A DNA stretch of 10,245 nucleotides from Savagea sp. Lineage in GTDB: Bacteria > Bacillota > Bacilli > Bacillales_A > Planococcaceae. A program made the translations under genes and the position numbers. This document shows positions 5,657 to 10,245 of the stretch, one piece after another. A model generated the notes under the pieces. That model did no database searches. It had not been told where the DNA came from and was given only the letters and a program-made list of their open reading frames with translations. The stretch lies in NCBI GenBank assembly GCA_030152265.1, contig JASLHQ010000010.1, forward strand, positions 1-10,245, read 5' to 3'. The stretch's first letter is position 1, and each line of letters begins with the position of its first letter.

Positions 5657-7243
5657 TTGCGCCATTGGTTAATGACGCTTTGTATAGCGAGTCTACTTCT
5701 CGTAGCTGGCTGTACAACAGATACAGTACGAACAGAAATTACACTCGATCCGAATGAAATTGGCATGCATGTCGATGGGACAGATACTCTTGCGATTCAT
5801 TCTTTCGATTACGGAACACATACCGTTCAATTAGAAAGTGGGGAAAGTTTCAGTTTCCCGATGCGAGGTTCTTATAGTGTGCCTGAAGAGAAAAAATTGT
5901 ACCCGATTGTCTTTATGGGGCATGGACGTTCTGATTTATACGAACATGCTGAAGATTTATATGAAGGGTACGACTATGTCATTGGTCACCTCGCAGCAAA
6001 TGATGTTATCGGCTTGTCTCTCGACTTGCATGCAGCGTTTCCTTTAGATAAAACATATGAAGATGAGGGAGAACGCGTTCGTAAAATGATGCAGGCGACG
6101 ATTGAAACGGTCATCGCACGCTCGCGTGAAGCGAACAATCCTTTTTCACAAAAAGTCCATCCAGATAAAATTGGAGTCGTCGGCTTCACCGAAACGGGAC
6201 AATATGTATTCGAATTAGCGAAACACATGCAGTCGAACAAAATTAAAGTCGATGCTCTTCTCGCAGTGAACCCACAATTCGTCGAGAAAGAAATAAATTG
6301 GCCAGAAGAAGTGGACCGAGCGATCATCGTCTCCGAATACGACAATATCGTCAAAACATATGACGGATATGCGATGTATGACGAACTTTCGAGCAAATCC
6401 GCTTTAAAGCTCATCACTTTATTGAAAAAAGGGAACCATCATTATTTCAATACGAAACTGACGACAAACGACGTCGCAGAATACGGTACGAATTTTGAAT
6501 TGCGTCATCAATTAAAGCGTGAAGAACAAGAGCAATTTTTCAAACAATATGTGACGGATTATTTTTTAGGTATTTTAAATCGTACGGAAACGTCTTTAAT
6601 TCGCAGTTTACAGACGAGAGCGCAACCAGATCGCATGTACGGGCAAGATGTTTTGTTAACTGCTGAACTAAAAGGGACGCGTCTTTTACTCGACCCTGCA
6701 AAAGTCGACTTAGAAAATATCCATTATGAAAAAACAGAAGCAGAACTCGTAAAAGATACACTCGTATATCAAGAAGGAAGCATTCCTTTATTAACCGGAT
6801 TACACCCGAACGGTACGATTCAAGAACGTTCATTTTTGAAAGTCGACTGGCTGAAAAAGAGTTCGTCCATCGACTTCGAACCATTGCTTCGTAATATCGT
6901 AGGAGACGAAGTGTTGACGGTGAACTTTATTTTAGGTCCAGCGAGTGAGCGAAACAAACCGTACTTACACCAAGCTTTCGCGGTAGAGTTAGAAGATGAA
7001 GCGGGAAATGTCGGACGCGCACGTTTGCCGGAAGAGTTGAATGCGATTGAGATTGAAGAAGGAGGATTGCATGAAAATGATGCAGGAGAACTTCGATGGT
7101 CTCGCTATACGCCGATTCGTTCCGTCCGTATTCCTTTAGAACGATTTGTCGATATCGATTTTGAACATGTGACAAAGTTAAGTCTTTATTTTGGAGATAC
7201 AGATGAAGGAACAATTTTAATCCATTCCATTACTGTGCAATAA
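5657..7243 (+). CDS. lipoprotein with alpha/beta-hydrolase fold and C-terminal beta domain
   Basis: No specific family name is recognised. The TTG start at 5657 follows AGAGAGGTGA by 6 bases. The signal peptide is residues 1-18 with lipobox VAGC and lipidated Cys19, so the 528-residue protein should sit on the outer face of the membrane. Residues about 80-310 look like an alpha/beta hydrolase: VFMGHGRSD (85-93) is the oxyanion-hole strand, VVGFTETG (174-181) stands where the G-x-S-x-G elbow belongs, SEYDN (226-230) is near the acid position and KGNHHYFN (258-265) is the histidine loop. The elbow has Thr for Ser and Thr for the last Gly, so activity is doubtful. About 430-528 looks like a beta-sandwich ending in SVRIPLERF and ILIHSITV, as seen after secreted hydrolases. 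It is a single-gene unit with its own terminator. Confidence 0.7.
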   Translation: MRHWLMTLCIASLLLVAGCTTDTVRTEITLDPNEIGMHVDGTDTLAIHSFDYGTHTVQLESGESFSFPMRGSYSVPEEKKLYPIVFMGHGRSDLYEHAEDLYEGYDYVIGHLAANDVIGLSLDLHAAFPLDKTYEDEGERVRKMMQATIETVIARSREANNPFSQKVHPDKIGVVGFTETGQYVFELAKHMQSNKIKVDALLAVNPQFVEKEINWPEEVDRAIIVSEYDNIVKTYDGYAMYDELSSKSALKLITLLKKGNHHYFNTKLTTNDVAEYGTNFELRHQLKREEQEQFFKQYVTDYFLGILNRTETSLIRSLQTRAQPDRMYGQDVLLTAELKGTRLLLDPAKVDLENIHYEKTEAELVKDTLVYQEGSIPLLTGLHPNGTIQERSFLKVDWLKKSSSIDFEPLLRNIVGDEVLTVNFILGPASERNKPYLHQAFAVELEDEAGNVGRARLPEELNAIEIEEGGLHENDAGELRWSRYTPIRSVRIPLERFVDIDFEHVTKLSLYFGDTDEGTILIHSITVQ

Positions 7244-7249
7244 TCTAGG

Positions 7250-7293
7250 AACACCCCGAATCCTGTCAAAAATGAGAGGAAGGGGTGTTTTTT
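7250..7293 (+). terminator. terminator of the lipoprotein gene
   Basis: AACACCCC (7250-7257) pairs with GGGGTGTT (7282-7289). An inner CCT/AGG adds pairing, and T residues run to 7293. Read on the other strand it lacks a T run. Confidence 0.8.
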
Positions 7294-7297
7294 CGTA

Positions 7298-7326
7298 TTG
7301 AAAAAGTGAGAAAAGTCCGTTATACT
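7298..7326 (+). promoter_or_regulatory. sigma-A promoter of the AraC-type regulator
   Basis: TTGAAA (7298-7303), a 17-base spacer and TATACT (7321-7326). Start expected near 7333, inside the Fur box that follows. Confidence 0.82.
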
Positions 7327-7330
7327 TCAT

Positions 7331-7349
7331 GATAGTGAGAATCATTATC
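7331..7349. promoter_or_regulatory. Fur box over the start site of the AraC-type gene
   Basis: GATAGTGAGAATCATTATC matches the classical 19-bp Fur consensus GATAATGATAATCATTATC in 17 of 19 positions. It begins five bases after the -10 and covers the expected start site, the standard position for iron-dependent repression. Fur-family relatives (Zur, PerR) use similar boxes, but the match is best to Fur. Confidence 0.8.
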
Positions 7350-7367
7350 AGTAAAGGAGGTGAAATT

Positions 7368-8096
7368 ATGTACTTTGAGAAGAAAGAAAAATGGACGCCG
7401 AACGATCATCATTTACTGTTCGTCTTTCGAGGATCCATCATCGTTCAATTTGCGACGCATTCGATTCAATTTAAAGAAGGTGAATGTTATGCGATTGAAA
7501 AAGATAGTCAGTTGAAAGAGATTCGTCATGACGGAGGAGCGGACTATGCATTGTATGCATTCCAGTTCGTCGGGGAAGAAGATGTTCTCAATTGGCCGAT
7601 TATTCGCTATACGCCTGACAAATTACGCTCTGCTTTGAGACAAATTGAAGCGACGTATGCAAAAGGACAGCCTTTACTGTTCCAAAAAGAAGTGTTTGAT
7701 TTTATTTATTTAATTCATCAACATAAAGACCGTCGCAGCCGTCAATGCATCCATCAAATGGAATACATCCGAGAATTTATCGATCAAAACTTTGCGGATG
7801 CTTTAACGTTGCAACAGATGGCTGATCACTTCTATATGAGTCCGAATCATTTAAACGAGCTGTTTAAAGAACGTTACGGGATGACCGCGATGGCTTATGT
7901 GACGGAACGTCGCATTACGATGGCGAAGTTTTTACTCGCACGCAATGTGTACCGTGTCCGCGATATCGCGCATAAAGTCGGCTACGATGATGAATTTTAC
8001 TTCAGTCGTAAGTTTAAACATGAAACGGGGATGACGCCTACGCAATTCGCGAGAAAAGCGAAGCATGATCCCCAGTATGATGTGCTTCCTATGTAG
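7368..8096 (+). CDS. AraC-family transcriptional regulator, predicted Fur-controlled
   Basis: A 242-residue DNA-binding regulator. Residues about 10-75 form a small cupin-like sensor domain (beta strands around LLFVFRGSIIVQF and FKEGECYAI). About 130-230 form the two AraC helix-turn-helix units: first around ALTLQQMADHFYMSPNHLNELFK (split across 145-167), second around VRDIAHKVGYDDEFYFSRKF (197-216), then the family signature ending GMTPTQFA. The ATG at 7368 is chosen because AAAGGAGGTGA lies just before it; an earlier in-frame ATG (7329) lies before the Fur box and has no ribosome site. Iron-repressed AraC proteins such as B. subtilis Btr switch on siderophore uptake; this one lacks Btr's extra binding-protein domain, and no transporter is adjacent, so the targets must be elsewhere. 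It overlaps the vanZ-like gene by 8 bases, tail to tail. Confidence 0.85.
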   Translation: MYFEKKEKWTPNDHHLLFVFRGSIIVQFATHSIQFKEGECYAIEKDSQLKEIRHDGGADYALYAFQFVGEEDVLNWPIIRYTPDKLRSALRQIEATYAKGQPLLFQKEVFDFIYLIHQHKDRRSRQCIHQMEYIREFIDQNFADALTLQQMADHFYMSPNHLNELFKERYGMTAMAYVTERRITMAKFLLARNVYRVRDIAHKVGYDDEFYFSRKFKHETGMTPTQFARKAKHDPQYDVLPM

Positions 8097-8526
8097 TCCT
8101 ACTGCGCAACCTTTGGATGAGTGCGAAGAGGACTAACATCGTGAAAGCACCTGCGCTGTCGAGTACGACGTCTTGGATCATACCTCCCCGGCCAGGGACG
8201 AACGATTGATGCCATTCGTCGAAACAAGCGACGAGCACAGTGATGAAAAAAGCGAGTGCATAACGACGGACAGCGTACAGTGCGGTGAGCGCGATCGCAC
8301 CAAAATAAAAGAAATGCATCATTTTACGTGCGATAAAGCGCAATAAACCATTGACACCACGCGTTTCAGTCGAAATGTCTCCGCCCCAAAACGTAATGTG
8401 GATGTTGTGAAGCCAAGCAAAATCAACAATAGGCTCACTCTCATCAACGATGGGCGGTCCCCCAGGTTGATGAGAACTCCACGTTACAAGTATAACGAGT
8501 AGTACAAAAGGAATCCAACGTTTCAC
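8089..8526 (-). CDS. VanZ-family membrane protein
   Basis: A 145-residue integral membrane protein. Hydrophobic segments lie at about 4-16, 72-88, 90-104 and 122-138. The family core is present: RKMMHFFYFG (67-76), DEWHQSFVPGRGG (103-115) and DVVLDSAGA (119-127), which holds the conserved Asp, Glu, His and Arg of VanZ-like proteins. The family takes its name from a teicoplanin-resistance gene, but most chromosomal members have unknown roles, so no resistance is inferred. GTG at 8524-8526 is preferred over GTG at 8533-8535 because GAAGGGTG is 6 bases before the former and overlaps the latter. The last 8 bases overlap the convergent AraC-type gene. Confidence 0.85.
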   Translation of the reverse strand: MKRWIPFVLLVILVTWSSHQPGGPPIVDESEPIVDFAWLHNIHITFWGGDISTETRGVNGLLRFIARKMMHFFYFGAIALTALYAVRRYALAFFITVLVACFDEWHQSFVPGRGGMIQDVVLDSAGAFTMLVLFALIQRLRSRTT

Positions 8527-8543
8527 AATAAACACCCTTCATG

Positions 8544-8576
8544 AAATAGCGATCGTCCGATGACGGTCGCTATTTT
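8544..8576 (+). terminator. hairpin with T run, between vanZ start and the next gene
   Basis: 8544-8557 pairs with 8562-8574 and one base before (14-bp arms, one mismatch, CGAT loop), followed by T residues on the plus strand to 8576. On the plus strand it looks like a terminator, and the only upstream plus-strand gene is the AraC-type regulator, whose message would run antisense to vanZ to reach it. On the minus strand there is no T run, and the hairpin would sit in the vanZ leader just before its ribosome site. Confidence 0.65.
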
Positions 8577-8589
8577 TCTTTATCTCTTC

Positions 8590-8618
8590 ACTGTATCACC
8601 ATTTCCATCACTTGAAAA
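8590..8618 (-). promoter_or_regulatory. weak candidate promoter of the vanZ-like gene
   Basis: On the minus strand, TTTTCA (8613-8618), 17 bases and TACAGT (8590-8595) with TGA before it as an extended -10. Each hexamer matches four of six. Start would be near 8583, placing the hairpin at 8544-8574 in the leader. Confidence 0.35.
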
Positions 8619-8641
8619 ACATTTCGATTGTCACACATTGC

Positions 8642-8670
8642 ATTCACAAAGTTTTTGAAAACTTCACAAA
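8642..8670 (-). promoter_or_regulatory. two ResD-like sites in direct repeat
   Basis: TTCACAAA occurs at 8643-8650 and 8663-8670, 20 bases apart (about two helical turns). On the minus strand the first copy reads TTTGTGAAT, an exact match to the ResD consensus, and the second TTTGTGAAG. They flank the -35 of the small membrane protein gene and lie 24 and 44 bases upstream of the candidate vanZ -35. A 16-base near-palindrome, AAGTTTTTGAAAACTT (8649-8664), lies between and overlaps them. Confidence 0.4.
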
Positions 8671-8683
8671 TGAACGTTAAAAT
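8655..8683 (+). promoter_or_regulatory. sigma-A promoter of the small membrane protein gene
   Basis: TTGAAA (8655-8660), 17 bases and TAAAAT (8678-8683). Start would be near 8690, giving a very short leader that begins at the ribosome site AAAGAGGTG. Confidence 0.7.
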
Positions 8684-8708
8684 GCTTGTTGAAAGAGGTG
8701 TTCGATTG

Positions 8709-8918
8709 ATGAATACATTGTTACTCGTCGGTTTATTCGTCTTATTTGTCGGTCCTTTAGTCGTCGCTTACTTCGTCTATAAATTTATGATGAAACGCAT
8801 TAAAGAACATGAAGCGTCACAAGAGGAAGAAGTGCCGGCTACAACATCGAATCGCGCTTTGCAAAAAAGGATAGAACAACTCGAGCGCCGAGTAGACGAA
8901 TTGGAAAAAAGAAAATAA
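8709..8918 (+). CDS. small single-pass membrane protein with C-terminal coiled coil
   Basis: A 69-residue protein of no recognised family. Residues about 2-24 are one hydrophobic membrane segment (MNTLLLVGLFVLFVGPLVVA), followed by a positive stretch KFMMKRIKEH, an acidic linker with EEEV, and a C-terminal heptad pattern RIEQLERRVDELEKRK suggesting a short coiled coil. The positive charge after the segment predicts the tail is cytoplasmic. The ORF extends 27 codons upstream, but AAAGAGGTG (8692-8700) lies 8 bases before the ATG at 8709 and the promoter overlaps the upstream part, so the short form is chosen. Good promoter, ribosome site and terminator make it a convincing gene; the architecture resembles phage-shock PspB-like and other small membrane adaptors, but that is only a resemblance. 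Confidence 0.8.
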   Translation: MNTLLLVGLFVLFVGPLVVAYFVYKFMMKRIKEHEASQEEEVPATTSNRALQKRIEQLERRVDELEKRK

Positions 8919-8955
8919 AAATGCTGCATCACGAATTGTCGTGTGCAGCATTTTT
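8917..8955. terminator. bidirectional terminator between small membrane protein gene and ctaB
   Basis: ATGCTGCA (8921-8928) pairs with TGCAGCAT (8944-8951), with an inner ACGA/TCGT stem, an A run before and T run after. It overlaps the stop codon on the left and ends 3 bases before the ctaB stop, so it can serve both convergent genes. Confidence 0.88.
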
Positions 8956-8958
8956 CAT

Positions 8959-9855
8959 TTAGAAAATGAATTGAATCCCGATATAAATAATGATTGCTGT
9001 AAATAAAATCGTTAAATGGATGAGCGAGTAGAAAAATAACACCGTCGCCCAACCGTACGCGTCTTTTTTACGATAGCTCGTATAACTCATATACAACCAG
9101 ATGAGCGATAAGACGAGGGCGAGGCCTGTCATAAAATAACTGATCGGAATGAAAAGAAAACTTGATAATACGAGTAAAACTAAGTAAAATTGAGTCTGTT
9201 TATATGTACGTTCCATCCCTTTCGCTACAGGAAGCATCGGTACATGTGCCGCTTTATAATCGTCGTGCTTGCGAACTGCAATCGCATAGAAATGTGGCAT
9301 TTGCCAAAGGACCATAACGATGAACAATGCCCATAAGCCGATATCATTCAAGTCGCTTGTGATCGCCGTCCATCCAATTAAAGGAGGCATCGCACCTGAT
9401 AATGCGCCGACCTCTGTATTCCAAATGGTACGACGCTTCGTCCACATCGTATAAGGGAATATATAAAGGAACAATCCAAGTAGTCCAAGAATCATCGCGA
9501 GTGGGGAAGCGAAGTACAAACTGAGCGACCCGATAATGGTGAAGCTAATGCCGATTGTCCAAACGGATGCATTGGAAAATTCACCCGTCACAGTCGGTCT
9601 CTTTTTCGTCCGCTCCATGATCGCATCAATATCCGCATCATATAAGTTGTTAAAAGCGCCCGCTGCGCCGATAATGAGAGCCGAGCCGACTCCCGCAAAA
9701 AATAATTCATAAATATACTCACTGAAAGGAGCATTCATTCGATAAAGGGCCATCATCGCACCCGCGAATAACGGAATGAGGTTCGATTTAATAATTCCGG
9801 TTTTCACGACTTGCGCAAAAAGCGATGGTTCTTTTTTTCCACGTTGCTTACTCAC
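8959..9855 (-). CDS. ctaB: protohaem IX farnesyltransferase (haem O synthase)
   Basis: Transfers a farnesyl group from farnesyl diphosphate to haem B, giving haem O for cytochrome oxidase; a UbiA-family membrane enzyme with about nine helices. The 298-residue protein carries the first Asp-rich motif NNLYDADIDAIMERTKKRP (69-87), with Asn70, Asp73, Asp77 and Arg82 in place, and the haem-synthase signatures WQMPHFYAIA (184-193) and YKAAHVPMLPV (200-210). These separate it from menaquinone or ubiquinone prenyltransferases. Start is GTG (9853-9855) 7 bases after AAAGGAG. In many Bacillus relatives ctaB lies beside ctaA or the cytochrome oxidase genes; here the neighbours visible in the window are different and it appears to be a single-gene unit with its own promoter. 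Confidence 0.94.
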   Translation of the reverse strand: MSKQRGKKEPSLFAQVVKTGIIKSNLIPLFAGAMMALYRMNAPFSEYIYELFFAGVGSALIIGAAGAFNNLYDADIDAIMERTKKRPTVTGEFSNASVWTIGISFTIIGSLSLYFASPLAMILGLLGLFLYIFPYTMWTKRRTIWNTEVGALSGAMPPLIGWTAITSDLNDIGLWALFIVMVLWQMPHFYAIAVRKHDDYKAAHVPMLPVAKGMERTYKQTQFYLVLLVLSSFLFIPISYFMTGLALVLSLIWLYMSYTSYRKKDAYGWATVLFFYSLIHLTILFTAIIIYIGIQFIF

Positions 9856-9899
9856 GTTACGACTCCTTTCGTCTAGTTCAATCTTTTTTCACACATAAT

Positions 9900-9960
9900 C
9901 GATAGATATCGTATCGACTATTAAATGAAATGTCAAGAAACGATACACTCCCCCTATCGT
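9900..9960. repeat. cluster of CGATA/TATCG words over the ctaB promoter
   Basis: Five copies of CGATA or its complement occur at 9900-9904, 9907-9911, 9912-9916, 9941-9945 and 9955-9959. ACGATA (9940-9945) and TATCGT (9955-9960) form a perfect 6-bp inverted repeat with 9 bases between, just upstream of the -35; the others form an imperfect palindrome across the -10. No known regulator consensus was recognised. Confidence 0.4.
9908..9936 (-). promoter_or_regulatory. sigma-A promoter of ctaB
   Basis: On the minus strand, a perfect TTGACA (9931-9936), 17 bases and TACGAT (9908-9913). Start near 9901, leaving a leader of about 45 bases. Confidence 0.8.
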
Positions 9961-10027
9961 AACGCTTGCAACATGAATAAGACATGAACAAATTGTGAAG
10001 AATTCAAATAAAGAAAGCAGGATTTTT

Positions 10028-10245
10028 ATGTCAGCGATCATTCCATTGAAAATAAAATATGAATACGAAAATCGTCCATACTTTTTATACCCGACCGTTA
10101 TTAAAGGAAAGAAGAAACATATTCTCGTCAATCTCGGTTACCCGGGATCACTCCCGCTCATTGAAGAAGCACTGCGCCAAGAAGGAATTGAGCCGAAAAC
10201 GATCCGCACCGTCTATTTCACACATCACCATGATGAAGCGATCGG
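10028..10245 (+). CDS. metallo-beta-lactamase-fold protein, partial (3' end outside window)
   Basis: The first 72 codons of a gene that runs off the right edge. The opening matches the MBL fold: a strand-rich start (YPTVIKGKKKHILVNLGYPGS), a helix with LIEEALRQEGI, then TVYFTHHHDEAIG (61-73), where the zinc motif T-H-x-H-x-D-H-x-G belongs. His66 and His68 are kept, but the Asp-His pair of the motif is Glu70-Ala71, and the usual LVDTG is LVNLG. Metal site 2 is therefore probably altered, and the reaction cannot be guessed. ATG at 10028 follows AGCAGG, a modest ribosome site; no confident promoter was found between 9961 and 10027. Confidence 0.7.
   Translation, partial: MSAIIPLKIKYEYENRPYFLYPTVIKGKKKHILVNLGYPGSLPLIEEALRQEGIEPKTIRTVYFTHHHDEAI

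Noticed and set aside
5986..6417. 143-codon minus-strand ORF inside the lipoprotein gene
   Set aside because: It lies wholly antisense to a well-supported lipoprotein coding frame, shows no family motif and has low-complexity Ser/Thr-rich composition typical of a shadow frame.
6540..6884. 114-codon minus-strand ORF
   Set aside because: Antisense to the lipoprotein gene, with no recognisable domain; treated as a shadow.
8089..8526. VanZ-like gene as a glycopeptide resistance determinant
   Set aside because: No vanR/S/H/A/X genes or mobile-element signs are nearby; chromosomal VanZ-family members are common and mostly of unknown role.
8628..8708. 27-codon N-terminal extension of the small membrane protein
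   Set aside because: The stretch contains the promoter hexamers and the ribosome site, so it is regulatory DNA and not coding.
9992..10009. TTGTGAA-rich stretch as a Rex or ResD site before the MBL-fold gene
   Set aside because: Only one half-site is recognisable; the second Rex arm is missing and the ResD match is 7 of 9.
9889..10131. 80-codon minus-strand ORF upstream of ctaB
   Set aside because: It overlaps the ctaB promoter and is antisense to the MBL-fold gene, whose frame carries recognisable motifs.

Overview
The window is a compact, gene-dense stretch of a low-to-moderate G+C Gram-positive chromosome, most likely from the Bacillales. The evidence is strong AGGAGG-type ribosome sites, frequent TTG and GTG starts, sigma-A promoters with 17-bp spacers, many stem-plus-T-run terminators, and gene families typical of Bacillus relatives: NsrR, Hmp, Xpt, CtaB and a Fur-box promoter. 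The codon style and content would fit Exiguobacterium or a relative, but that genus call is only an impression. No insertion sequence, phage gene, CRISPR array, tRNA or rRNA was seen.

Layout. Positions 1-1753 hold a divergent nitric-oxide defence pair: the Fe-S repressor gene nsrR (minus) and flavohaemoglobin hmp (plus), with a candidate NsrR operator at the hmp start site. Positions 1752-4102 hold a minus-strand polar amino-acid ABC importer operon (binding lipoprotein, permease, ATPase). It shares a divergent promoter region, with a candidate CodY box, with xpt (xanthine phosphoribosyltransferase, 4174-4743). Positions 4744-4997 are a terminator-rich gap that may hold a 33-codon ORF or a small RNA. 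A second phosphoribosyltransferase (4998-5519, minus) faces xpt.

Positions 5657-7243 encode a lipoprotein with an alpha/beta-hydrolase fold and an abnormal nucleophile elbow. Positions 7298-8096 hold an AraC-type regulator whose promoter carries a near-perfect Fur box. It overlaps a convergent vanZ-like gene tail to tail, and the first plus-strand terminator-like hairpin lies beyond vanZ. Positions 8709-8918 encode a small membrane protein. Positions 8959-9855 encode ctaB (haem O synthase, minus). The window ends inside a metallo-beta-lactamase-fold gene with altered metal motifs.

How the parts relate. Several neighbours concern nitric oxide, respiration, haem and iron: nsrR/hmp, ctaB, the Fur-controlled AraC gene, and ResD-like repeats near 8642-8670. 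The purine-salvage genes and the amino-acid importer form a separate nutrient-scavenging group. Nothing here is clearly a new multi-gene system. The most unusual points are the Fur-box AraC gene with a predicted antisense arrangement over vanZ, the terminator-bounded island after xpt, and two enzyme-fold proteins with degenerate active-site motifs.
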